Assembly (NCBI GenBank): GCA_031181585.1
Contig: JAPSKP010000001.1
Coordinates: 50,939 to 114,938 of the forward strand
Length of the DNA: 64,000 bases
DNA from: Lysinibacillus sp.
GTDB lineage: Bacteria > Bacillota > Bacilli > Bacillales_A > Planococcaceae
Reading direction: 5' to 3'
The notes beneath the pieces were generated by a model that did no database searches, was not told the origin of the DNA, and saw only the letters and a list, made by a program, of their open reading frames with translations. Shown in pieces: positions 57,095 to 64,000 of this stretch (positions are counted from its first letter, which is position 1; each line of letters opens with the position of its first letter). The translations under genes were made by a program, and so were the position numbers.

Positions 57095-57139
57095 AAAAAG
57101 CGCAGGAAAAGCCTGTATGTTGGCCTTCCCTGCGCTTTT
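57095..57139 (-). terminator. Terminator after ytkL
   Basis: Arms AAAAGCGCAGG/CCTGCGCTTTT with an inner GGAAGGCC/AAAAGCC region; it can work in both directions. Confidence 0.75.
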
Positions 57140-57161
57140 GAGCAAGATGGACGATAAAATC

Positions 57162-57845
57162 TTATTCGAATGTAACAAATTCCCCGGCTTGTAGAATCTG
57201 GACATCTGCTCCCTCGACTAAATCAGCAAATTTCTGTGGGTCCACTTCGATTGGCGGGAACGTATTATAATGAACTGGTACCACAATTTTCGGCTTAATC
57301 AAAGACACTGCATACGCTGCATCTTCAGGTCCCATTGTAAAATTATCACCGATTGGAATAAACAAAACATCAACGGGGTGTCGTTCGCCAATCAGCTTCA
57401 TATCAGAAAACAACGCTGTATCGCCAGCATGATAAATTGTTTTTCCTTCTGCTGTGAATAGTATTCCTGCCGGCATGCCTGTATAAATAATTTCATTATC
57501 AGCAGTTGTATAAGATGATCCATGGAATGCTTGTGTGAACTTCACCTTACCAAAATCAAATTGGCGCGCTCCCCCGATATGCATCGGGTGTGTATTTAGT
57601 CCTTGCCAGCCAAGATAAACTGCCAATTCGTTAGGGGCTACCACAAGGGCATCACTTGCCTTTGCAATTTCCACAGTGTCTCCCACATGGTCATTGTGGC
57701 CGTGCGTCAATAAAATGACATCCGGTTTTTGCTCCTCTACTTTTAAATCTGTTAAATCGTTTCCATTGATGAATGGATCAATTAAAATCGTTTTTCCTTC
57801 TGTTTCAATTTTTACAACAGAATGACCATGATACGAAATTTTCAT
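57162..57845 (-). CDS. ytkL: Metal-dependent hydrolase YtkL (UPF0173)
   Basis: Metallo-beta-lactamase fold protein of 227 residues, the usual length for this UPF0173 group. Motifs: 'HGHSVVKIE' at the start, metal motif '[11 protein letters not shown]' (about 50-60), 'HGSSYT', '[11 protein letters not shown]' (about 144) and 'PVHYNTFP' near the end. Substrate unknown. The ATG at 57845 follows GGAGG by six bases; a TTG one codon earlier is less likely. Divergent from the M24 peptidase gene. Confidence 0.9.
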   Translation of the reverse strand: MKISYHGHSVVKIETEGKTILIDPFINGNDLTDLKVEEQKPDVILLTHGHNDHVGDTVEIAKASDALVVAPNELAVYLGWQGLNTHPMHIGGARQFDFGKVKFTQAFHGSSYTTADNEIIYTGMPAGILFTAEGKTIYHAGDTALFSDMKLIGERHPVDVLFIPIGDNFTMGPEDAAYAVSLIKPKIVVPVHYNTFPPIEVDPQKFADLVEGADVQILQAGEFVTFE

Positions 57846-57964
57846 CAAAACCCTCCTTCAAACTATTTCTCACTCACTTTACTTCGACAATAATGCAGAA
57901 AGTCCTTTTTTCTGATATGCTTTTTATTGCAATTCACAAATAATTGCTAGGAGGCTTTATTTTT

Positions 57965-59056
57965 ATGAAACTACAACAACTACAAGATTATTTAAAGGAG
58001 AAACATATAGAAGCTGCCCTCATCACAACACCTGACAATGTATTCTATTTCTCAGGTTTCATGAGCGAACCCCATGAAAGATTGCTTGGTGTTATGGTAT
58101 TTCAAGAAGCAGAGCCATTTTTAATCTGCCCGCAAATGGAAGTACCAGATGCCGTAGCAGCAGGCTGGTCTTTTGAGGCAATCGGCCATTTGGATACGGA
58201 GAATGCCTGGGATAAAGTAGCACAAGCTGTGGCAAAACGCGGTGTAACAGTAAGATCCCTTGCAATTGAAAAAGCACATTTAACAGTAGAACGTTTAGAG
58301 GAACTGATTGCCCACTACCCCGATGCAAAATTTGAACGCCTGGATGACCAAATCAACGCAATGCGAGTGATTAAATCTGACGAGGAATTAGACAAGATGC
58401 GCAAGGCAGCCGAACTGGCAGATTACGCTGTACAAGTCGGCTGTGATGCACTTGTAGAAGGTAAAACTGAATTAGAAGTTTTAAATGAAATTGAATCGGC
58501 TGTAAAAGCAAAAGGCTATGCTATGAGCTTTGATACAATGGTACTTGCAGGAGAAAAATCTGCTTCCCCACATGGCGTACCAGGCAACCGTAAAATCAAA
58601 CGCGGAGATATGGTTTTATTTGACCTTGGTGTCATTTACGAAGGATATTGCTCGGACATTACACGAACAGTGGCCTTTGGAGAAGTTAACGATGCCCAGC
58701 GTGCCATCTATCATACTGTTTTAAAAGCCAATGAGGATGCCATCGCAGCAGTGAAACCAGGAGTACGTGCGATGGATTTAGACAAAATAGCACGTGATGT
58801 CATCGCAGATGCAGGATACGGCGAATATTTCCCACACCGTCTAGGACATGGACTTGGTATTTCTGTTCATGAATTCCCTTCTATTACAGGCGTAAATGAA
58901 ATGCTTATGGAAGAAGGGATGGTCTTTACAATCGAACCGGGAATCTATAAATCAGATGTAACAGGCGTGCGGATTGAAGATGATGTAGTTGTTACAAAAG
59001 ACGGTGTCGAAATACTAACAAAATTCCCTAAAGAATTAACGATTATCAATCGATAA
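57965..59056 (+). CDS. M24-family metallopeptidase (Xaa-Pro dipeptidase type)
   Basis: A 363-residue prolidase-like enzyme. The creatinase N-domain (about 1-125, 'DYLKEKHIEAALITTPDNVFYFSGF') is followed by the pita-bread domain. Metal ligands are seen in 'DLGVIYEGYCSDITRT' (about 220-235), 'HRLGHGLGISVHE' (about 292-304), 'VFTIEPGIY' and 'GVRIEDDVVV'. It probably cleaves Xaa-Pro dipeptides. The start ATG at 57965 is ten bases from AGGAGG; the frame extends seven codons upstream. Ends at a bidirectional terminator. Confidence 0.88.
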   Translation: MKLQQLQDYLKEKHIEAALITTPDNVFYFSGFMSEPHERLLGVMVFQEAEPFLICPQMEVPDAVAAGWSFEAIGHLDTENAWDKVAQAVAKRGVTVRSLAIEKAHLTVERLEELIAHYPDAKFERLDDQINAMRVIKSDEELDKMRKAAELADYAVQVGCDALVEGKTELEVLNEIESAVKAKGYAMSFDTMVLAGEKSASPHGVPGNRKIKRGDMVLFDLGVIYEGYCSDITRTVAFGEVNDAQRAIYHTVLKANEDAIAAVKPGVRAMDLDKIARDVIADAGYGEYFPHRLGHGLGISVHEFPSITGVNEMLMEEGMVFTIEPGIYKSDVTGVRIEDDVVVTKDGVEILTKFPKELTIINR

Positions 59057-59197
59057 GACAACCTTTTATGCTGTGATGAGCCCTAGGAGCACCCCTCCTG
59101 TGTGCTTATTACACATAGTGAAAGGTAAAGCGGCCTTAAAGAGTCAGCGCGGATACTTAAACATTCCTATACCCTGCAATTTTATAATTTCTTACCT

Positions 59198-59238
59198 AAA
59201 AAACGAGTGGAGAGCTCATACAGCTTCCACTCGTTTTT
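59198..59238. terminator. Bidirectional terminator between M24 peptidase and ABC ATPase
   Basis: Stem AAAAACGAGTGGA/TCCACTCGTTTTT with a long loop; A/T-runs on both sides suit the two convergent genes. Confidence 0.85.
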
Positions 59239-59250
59239 CCATTTACTCGG

Positions 59251-60018
59251 CTATTTCACTGCTACCCAGGCTCTTCCCTTTTCTAACCGAACTGCAATGT
59301 CATGATTAAAAAATGAAGATAGGGTGTCTTCGTTCAGGAGCAAAGTACTTTCACCTTGTGCAAAAACCTGACCGTCGCGCATCAATAATGTGTGAGTGAA
59401 GCAAGGCAGGACCTCCTCTACATGATGGGTAACATAAAGGATAGTTACGTTTCCTTCCTCCGCCAGCTCACGAATCGTATTCAGTAAATGCTCTCGCTCC
59501 ACTAAATCCAACCCTGTACACGGCTCATCTAAAATAAGCAGTTTCGGCTTTGCCATCATGGCACGTGCGATTTGTACCCGTTGCCGTTCTCCCTGCGATA
59601 AGTATTCAAATGCACTGTTCGCAAGGTGTGAGATTCCAAAACGCATCATCATGCGGACACCTTCTGCAATTTCCTCTTCGGTGACTGACTCAAATAAACG
59701 AATGGCACCATATTTCCCGCTCAGAACAACCTCTATAGCAGGATCACGACGGTCAAACTCCTCAACCATCGCTGCACTGACCCATCCAATCGATTTGCGG
59801 ATTTCCCTGATATCGGTTTTTCCGAAAGTTTCTCCAAGTACTTGTACCGATCCTTCATTTGGCCAAAGGTAGCCATTGATCACCTTCAGCAGTGTCGTCT
59901 TGCCGCTACCATTTAGCCCAAGAATAGCCCAATGCTCTCCGTCCTTCACCTCCCAGGAAACATCTCGTAAAATTGTTTTCCCGTTTCGATAAAGGAGAAG
60001 ACCTTCCATTCGGATCAT
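59251..60018 (-). CDS. ABC transporter ATP-binding protein (YlmA-like)
   Basis: A 255-residue ATPase with Walker A 'GLNGSGKTTLLK' (about 34-45), the signature 'YLSQGERQRVQIARAMM' (about 140-156), Walker B 'LLILDEPCTG' and the H-loop 'YVTHHVEEV'. The membrane partner is not in the window, so the substrate is unknown. It starts at the last base of the ald stop (TAATG), without a good ribosome site, and so depends on coupling to ald. Confidence 0.85.
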   Translation of the reverse strand: MIRMEGLLLYRNGKTILRDVSWEVKDGEHWAILGLNGSGKTTLLKVINGYLWPNEGSVQVLGETFGKTDIREIRKSIGWVSAAMVEEFDRRDPAIEVVLSGKYGAIRLFESVTEEEIAEGVRMMMRFGISHLANSAFEYLSQGERQRVQIARAMMAKPKLLILDEPCTGLDLVEREHLLNTIRELAEEGNVTILYVTHHVEEVLPCFTHTLLMRDGQVFAQGESTLLLNEDTLSSFFNHDIAVRLEKGRAWVAVK

Positions 60019-61151
60019 TAGGATAATCCAGCCAAGCGATTGATAACATCCATTGCCGGTGTATAAGTCAATGCTTGCGCATCAGCAACAGCCTCATATA
60101 CAAGTTCTCCATCTACTGTGTTTAACCCAAGCTGCAGTGCCGGGTTTTGTGTGCAGGCACGAATAAAGCCTTTATTAGCAATTTCAAGCGCATATGGTAC
60201 TGTATTATTTGTTAAAGCAATCGTAGAAGTACGTGGAACAGCTCCCGGCATATTCGCTACTGCATAATGAACAACCCCATGCTTCACATATACTGGATCA
60301 TCATGTGTTGTTACACGGTCACTTGTTTCAAAGATACCGCCTTGATCGATGGCGATATCCACGACCACTGAGCCAGGCTGCATTGATTGAATCATTTCTT
60401 CCGTAACAAGCTTCGGCGCTTTTGCTCCTGGAATCAATACGGCACCGATGACAAGATCAGATGTACGCACACTTTCAGCAATATTGAATGGGTTCGACAT
60501 TAACGTCTGTACATCGTTACCGAAAAGATCATCGAGCTGACGAAGTCGCTCTGCACTTAAATCGATAATTGTAACATCCGCACCCATACCTACTGCAATT
60601 TTTGCAGCATTTGTTCCAGCAATACCTCCACCGATAACTGTTACTTTCGCTCTTGGTACACCAGATACACCGCCGAGCAGGACTCCTTTCCCGCCGCCAA
60701 GCTTCTCTAAATATTGGGCACCAATTTGTGTGGCCATTTTCCCTGCAACTTCACTCATCGGTGTTAGCAATGGCAATGAGCGGTTCGCTAACTGTACGGT
60801 TTCATAGGCGATGCCTACTACTTTCTTTTCAAGCAATGCCTTTGTTAACTGCGGCTCTGGAGCTAAGTGCAAATAAGTGAATAAAATAAGCCCTTCGCGG
60901 AAGTAAGAAAATTCGCTTTCTAAAGGCTCCTTCACTTTCATTACCATGTCAGCATCCCAAGCTTCCGCTGCTGTACTGACAATCGTTGCACCAGCACGCT
61001 TGTAATCTTCATCTGTAAAGGAAGACCCTGCTCCCGCTCCTGCTTCGATGACTACTTCATGCCCTACACCCGTAAGCGTCATGACCCCAGCAGGTGTCAT
61101 TGCTACACGGTATTCATTGTTTTTAATTTCCTTTGGAACTCCAATTTTCAT
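60018..61151 (-). CDS. ald: Alanine dehydrogenase
   Basis: Oxidative deamination of alanine to pyruvate and ammonia with NAD; important in sporulating Bacillus for use of alanine. The 377-residue protein has '[22 protein letters not shown]' with substrate residues, catalytic His in '[13 protein letters not shown]', Rossmann '[23 protein letters not shown]' (about 172-194), and '[14 protein letters not shown]'. GGAGGG precedes the ATG. Its leader carries a TGACA/TGTCA dyad. Co-transcribed with the ABC ATPase. Confidence 0.96.
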   Translation of the reverse strand: MKIGVPKEIKNNEYRVAMTPAGVMTLTGVGHEVVIEAGAGAGSSFTDEDYKRAGATIVSTAAEAWDADMVMKVKEPLESEFSYFREGLILFTYLHLAPEPQLTKALLEKKVVGIAYETVQLANRSLPLLTPMSEVAGKMATQIGAQYLEKLGGGKGVLLGGVSGVPRAKVTVIGGGIAGTNAAKIAVGMGADVTIIDLSAERLRQLDDLFGNDVQTLMSNPFNIAESVRTSDLVIGAVLIPGAKAPKLVTEEMIQSMQPGSVVVDIAIDQGGIFETSDRVTTHDDPVYVKHGVVHYAVANMPGAVPRTSTIALTNNTVPYALEIANKGFIRACTQNPALQLGLNTVDGELVYEAVADAQALTYTPAMDVINRLAGLS

Positions 61152-61173
61152 ACATTTGCCCTCCCCTGTTGAA

Positions 61174-61201
61174 TGACAGTTAAATTGTCAAATCCATTGT
61201 A
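61174..61201 (-). promoter_or_regulatory. ald promoter -10 and operator-like dyad
   Basis: A -10 TACAAT (61201-61196) is followed by TGACA - 7 bases - TGTCA (61190-61174), which would lie on the transcription start. This suits a repressor or activator contact; B. subtilis ald is controlled by AdeR, but I cannot identify the site. Confidence 0.4.
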
Positions 61202-61427
61202 TCATTTTATACAAATTTAGTAAGTGGATAATTCCGAACTTTGAAAACAATTTCTTTTTCTTTCTCGTTTAATTGTTTATCTATTAAGGAATATACAAGT
61301 AAAAGCCAAAAAATTCACATAAACTACAGAATTCATGTGAACAAGTTGTCATTTTTTACTTATTGGCTATTTTATATTTACTGCTTTTGATACAATCAGC
61401 ATATACAAATAAAGGAGGAAATGGAAA

Positions 61428-61874
61428 ATGGCAAACCATTATAAAAGCATTGTAGTTGCTGTAGACGGCTCTAAAGAGGCAGAATATGCATTTCGTAAAT
61501 CAATCGATGTAGCCAAACGTAATACAGGGTGTACGTTAAACTTGGTGAATGTAATCGATACTCGTTCATTTGCTGCAATTGAAGCATATGACCGTTCCAT
61601 TGCTGAACGTGCTCAACAACACGCTGAAGAGTTATTAAATGGATACAAAGCTGAAGCTGAAGCTGAAGGTGTTGAAAGCGTAAAAGTAATTATTGAATAC
61701 GGTTCTCCAAAAAACATTATTACGAAAGACTTATCGAACCTTGTAGATGCTGACTTAATCGTCTGTGGTGCTACTGGTCTTAATGCTGTAGAACGTTTCC
61801 TAATCGGTTCCGTATCGGAAGCAATCGTACGCTCTGCTAAATGTGACGTACTTGTCATCCGTACTCCCGAGTGA
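61428..61874 (+). CDS. Universal stress protein, UspA family
   Basis: A 148-residue Usp fold with the ATP-binding pattern G-2x-G-9x-G-S/T seen in 'GATGLNAVERFLIGSVSEAIVR' positions (about 113-134), plus 'VVAVDGSKEAEYAF' at the start. Such proteins bind ATP and help survival under stress; the specific role is unknown. AAAGGAGG is placed well before the ATG. It stands alone, with a perfect terminator 70 bases downstream. Confidence 0.9.
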   Translation: MANHYKSIVVAVDGSKEAEYAFRKSIDVAKRNTGCTLNLVNVIDTRSFAAIEAYDRSIAERAQQHAEELLNGYKAEAEAEGVESVKVIIEYGSPKNIITKDLSNLVDADLIVCGATGLNAVERFLIGSVSEAIVRSAKCDVLVIRTPE

Positions 61875-61913
61875 TTTTTAATTCCTACTAAAATTAAAAA
61901 CGCTTAACCAGAA

Positions 61914-61936
61914 AGAGCTTCTTTACGGGAAACTCT
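61914..61936 (+). repeat. 23-base repeat, copy 1
   Basis: AGAGCTTCTTTACGGGAAAC plus TCT; differs by one base from the copy at 62099-62121. Confidence 0.75.
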
Positions 61937-61943
61937 CAGAGTG

Positions 61944-61972
61944 AAGACAAAGTCGTTTTTCGACTTTGTCTT
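61944..61972 (+). terminator. Terminator after usp gene
   Basis: Perfect 12-base stem AAGACAAAGTCG/CGACTTTGTCTT with a five-T loop. Confidence 0.85.
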
Positions 61973-62015
61973 TACGTTCTTTTAGATAGATTTTTTAAAT
62001 GAAGGTTTTACCCGG

Positions 62016-62101
62016 CCTGTCTTGAAAACGCTTGCCAGACTAGGCGCGCAGACGAGCGAGGCAAGCAACGATGAATGAAAGCGTTTGTCAACAGGCTGAG
62101 A
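62016..62101. repeat. Intergenic hairpin repeat, copy 2 (long form)
   Basis: Same unit as 16502-16565 but with 22 bases (TAGGCGCGCAGACGAGCGAG plus GC) inserted after CCAGAC. Outside that, the two copies differ at only a few bases. Confidence 0.75.
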
Positions 62102-62121
62102 GCTTCTTTACGGGAAGCTCT
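62099..62121 (+). terminator. 23-base repeat copy 2, forming a terminator hairpin
   Basis: AGAGCTTC/GAAGCTCT with a seven-base loop, then TTTTTGATTATT. It repeats 61914-61936, which has A for G and so a broken stem. Confidence 0.7.
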
Positions 62122-62333
62122 TTTTGATTATTATATTTTATTATTTTTAAAGACACATTCTGGTTAAAATGTGATGAACCTAGATTCATTTCTCCTTTAA
62201 GAATCTTTTCCAAATCATGTAACTCGCTGAATGGGCTTTTTTTTAGTGAATAGGCAGAACTCTATAAAGGATTCAATACTGCTCTTCACCTCTCCATTAT
62301 AAAATTGGTAAACCTCTGCCGAGAAAAATAAAA

Positions 62334-62353
62334 ACCGCCTCTCAAGAGACGGT
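62334..62353 (-). terminator. Terminator after ytxK
   Basis: Stem ACCGTCTC/GAGGCGGT with a four-base loop, followed by TTTTATTTTT on the minus strand. Confidence 0.85.
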
Positions 62354-62359
62354 CCTCGC

Positions 62360-63286
62360 TTATTTACTTTCTTTCCACATCTGTACTTTTTCGAAGAACA
62401 TGGCTAACGCTTCTTTATTGCCCATGTTCGGCACCTTAGCAAGCAGTACTTCTCGTGGGGCTTTCAGTTCTGCCCCTTGTTTTTGCAAGATCAGAATACT
62501 CTTCTCATGTGCACGTGAGGTAAACATTCCCTCTGGCAACTGGATAACGGCCTGAATCCATGCATGCTTTTTAATAAATTGATGCAACTCTTTCGCCTGC
62601 TCAGATTCAAATAATGTTGCTGGAATAAGGAAGAACAGGTAGCCGCCTTCTTTCGTATGCTTCAATGATTGCTCAATAAATAGGTGATGTGAGTAGCTCA
62701 TCCCTTCAGCTGCACATAATTCGTAATCAAGTGCTACCTCTTCATTTGGGTAATAGCCGACCGGCAAGTCACACACAACTGCATCAACCGGATCTACTAG
62801 GAGAGCTTCCAGCGAATCCTGTCTATACAAAGAAATCGGCTGCTCGATCAGCTCGGCTGTGGCTGCAGCTAAACGAATCAATAACTCATCTACTTCGACA
62901 CCTGTTGCCATTATCTTTCCTTCAAGTGCGTTCATCACAGTAAACATCAAGTTGCCTGTTCCAACGGCTAAATCTGCTACAGAAATCGCTCCTTTTTTCA
63001 GTTCTTCCTCATAAAACTGCTCTACAAAATAGCTTACAAGCAGTCCTAATGTATCCGGCGTCATTTGATGGTTAGGCTGTGTATTCTTCCGCATTCCCTT
63101 TAAAATGGCAATTTGAATTGCTTTACGCATGTCTTCTTTCGCAGCGCCCTCTACCTGCCATGTAAATTTCCCGTCAAGTGTTCCTTCAAGCGTTGCAAGA
63201 ACTCCATCCAAATACGTCATATCCTGCTTCTCGAATTTCTCCGCCTGCTCATTCACAATCGTAAAAATCTGTTCAAACTTTTCCAT
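62360..63286 (-). CDS. ytxK: Class I SAM-dependent methyltransferase YtxK
   Basis: A 308-residue protein with an N-terminal helical part and an N6-adenine-type methyltransferase core. The SAM motif is 'VADLAVGTGNLMFTVMNAL' (about 103-121), and the catalytic-like motif IV is 'DAVVCDLPVGYYPNEEVALD' (about 172-191), with DLPVGY instead of NPPY. It is adjacent to tpx, as B. subtilis ytxK is. The target is unknown. AAGGAAG precedes the ATG. Confidence 0.88.
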   Translation of the reverse strand: MEKFEQIFTIVNEQAEKFEKQDMTYLDGVLATLEGTLDGKFTWQVEGAAKEDMRKAIQIAILKGMRKNTQPNHQMTPDTLGLLVSYFVEQFYEEELKKGAISVADLAVGTGNLMFTVMNALEGKIMATGVEVDELLIRLAAATAELIEQPISLYRQDSLEALLVDPVDAVVCDLPVGYYPNEEVALDYELCAAEGMSYSHHLFIEQSLKHTKEGGYLFFLIPATLFESEQAKELHQFIKKHAWIQAVIQLPEGMFTSRAHEKSILILQKQGAELKAPREVLLAKVPNMGNKEALAMFFEKVQMWKESK

Positions 63287-63387
63287 CCAAAACTTCCTTT
63301 CCTAAAAACACATTTCTGTCTCAGTGACAGAGATATCCCTCATCCTTCACAACTTTATAAAATAAATTACTTTCCGTAAATGAAAGA

Positions 63388-63407
63388 ACTCACCCTGTCG
63401 AGTGAGT
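63388..63407 (-). terminator. Weak terminator after tpx
   Basis: Stem ACTCAC/GTGAGT with an eight-base loop, then TCTTTC on the minus strand. Confidence 0.45.
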
Positions 63408-63454
63408 CCGAGTTTGTCCTTTTACACTTTACTATAAAAATACGAAAAAGAATA

Positions 63455-63961
63455 TTATTTAGTCAATGCTTTTACAGCTTCGATTGCTGCATCATAATTT
63501 GGATGATCAGTCGCCTCTGGAACATATTCAACATATGTTACTTTTCCTTGTGCGTCTACTACGAATACAGAACGAGTTAATAGGCGTAGTTCTTGAATGA
63601 GCACACCGTATGCTTCACCAAAAGAGCCATCACGGTGGTCAGATACAGTTACGACATTGTCGATACCTGCAGCACCGCACCAGCGCTTTTGAGCAAATGG
63701 TAAATCCATTGATACTGTATAAACGATTACTTGATCGCCAAATTCAGCAGCAGCTTCATTGAATTTTCTTGTTTGAGCATCACATACTCCTGTGTCCAAG
63801 GAAGGAACAACACTGAACAAGCGAATTTTCCCTTCTGAACCCTTCAATGTTACTTCTGATAGATCATTTGCCAGCACTTTAAAATCAGGTGCTGTGTCTC
63901 CTACTTTTACTTCACTGCCGATTAACGTTACCGGACTTTGTTTGAATGTAGTTTGAACCAA
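63455..63961 (-). CDS. tpx: Thiol peroxidase
   Basis: Atypical 2-Cys peroxiredoxin that reduces peroxides with thioredoxin. The 168-residue protein has 'GDTAPDFKVL', the peroxidatic Cys in 'PSLDTGVCDAQTRKF' (about C60), and the resolving Cys in 'DLPFAQKRWCGAAGI' (about C94). The start is a TTG at 63961, eight bases after AAGGAGG; there is no in-frame ATG near it. Codirectional with ytxK 170 bases downstream. Confidence 0.95.
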   Translation of the reverse strand: MVQTTFKQSPVTLIGSEVKVGDTAPDFKVLANDLSEVTLKGSEGKIRLFSVVPSLDTGVCDAQTRKFNEAAAEFGDQVIVYTVSMDLPFAQKRWCGAAGIDNVVTVSDHRDGSFGEAYGVLIQELRLLTRSVFVVDAQGKVTYVEYVPEATDHPNYDAAIEAVKALTK

Positions 63962-64000
63962 TGAAAACGCCTCCTTACTATATGTATTTTATCTTACTAG

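Larger units (their letters stand above)
61875..62359. other. Hairpin- and repeat-rich region between usp and ytxK
   Basis: No gene is seen. It holds, in order, a 23-base unit (61914-61936), a strong terminator, the long form of the intergenic repeat, a second 23-base unit with terminator (62099-62121), and the ytxK terminator. Confidence 0.65.

Noticed and set aside
61178-61185. TTGACA near ald as a -35 element
   Set aside because: No -10 lies at the right distance downstream; it is better explained as part of the TGACA/TGTCA dyad.

Overview
The window reads as the chromosome of a low-GC, spore-forming Firmicute of the order Bacillales. Codon use, strong AGGAGG-type ribosome sites, and the gene order all fit: pheST-ysgA-sspI, ysdC-ysdB-ysdA-rplT-rpmI-infC, thrS-dnaI-dnaB-nrdR-gapB-coaE-mutM-polA, phoR-phoP-mdh, icd-citZ, and pyk-pfkA-accAD-dnaE-nrnA follow the known Bacillus subtilis backbone. 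HflKC, a MaoC-like gene next to phoP and a FadR-type regulator next to accDA suggest the Planococcaceae (Solibacillus/Lysinibacillus-like); that placement is inference. The spore protein SspI supports sporulation. I saw no tRNA, rRNA, CRISPR array, insertion sequence or prophage. This is ordinary core genome, so most findings are regulatory details or small oddities rather than a new system.

Layout. 1-5 kb: an unknown partial gene, then pheST behind a phenylalanine T-box. 5-11 kb: an rRNA methyltransferase, sspI, and de novo NAD synthesis (nifS divergent from nadB-nadC-nadA). 11-16 kb: a zinc alcohol dehydrogenase, argF with ArgR/AhrC-like boxes, an SRPBCC protein, an M42 peptidase and a dimeric dUTPase. 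16-20 kb: ysdB behind a sigma-W-type promoter, ysdA, the IF3-L35-L20 operon with its leader, and a manganese catalase. 20-31 kb: thrS behind a threonine T-box, the helicase-loading genes nrdR-dnaB-dnaI, gluconeogenic gapB with two CcpN-like boxes, and the repair/CoA cluster polA-mutM-coaE. 31-39 kb: an unknown membrane protein, an ATP-grasp/chemoreceptor pair, hflKC, and a MaoC-like gene with phoPR. 39-51 kb: mdh, icd, citZ, ytvI, fxsA, pyk, pfkA, and a FadR-type regulator with accDA. 51-64 kb: dnaE, nrnA, ytpI, ytoI, ytkL, an M24 peptidase, an ABC ATPase, ald, a universal stress protein, ytxK and tpx.

The genes serve central metabolism (lower glycolysis, TCA entry, fatty-acid initiation, NAD), replication and repair, translation, and envelope stress. 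Three sigma-W-like promoters (ysdB, fxsA, weaker at hflK) point to a small envelope-stress set. The observations most worth following up are: dnaI appears to start at an AUC codon; the DnaE PHP domain has lost its metal ligands; a chemoreceptor is co-transcribed with an orphan ATP-grasp enzyme; a perfect operator-like palindrome precedes the FadR-family/accDA unit; and a pair of related intergenic hairpin repeats differs by a clean 22-base insertion.
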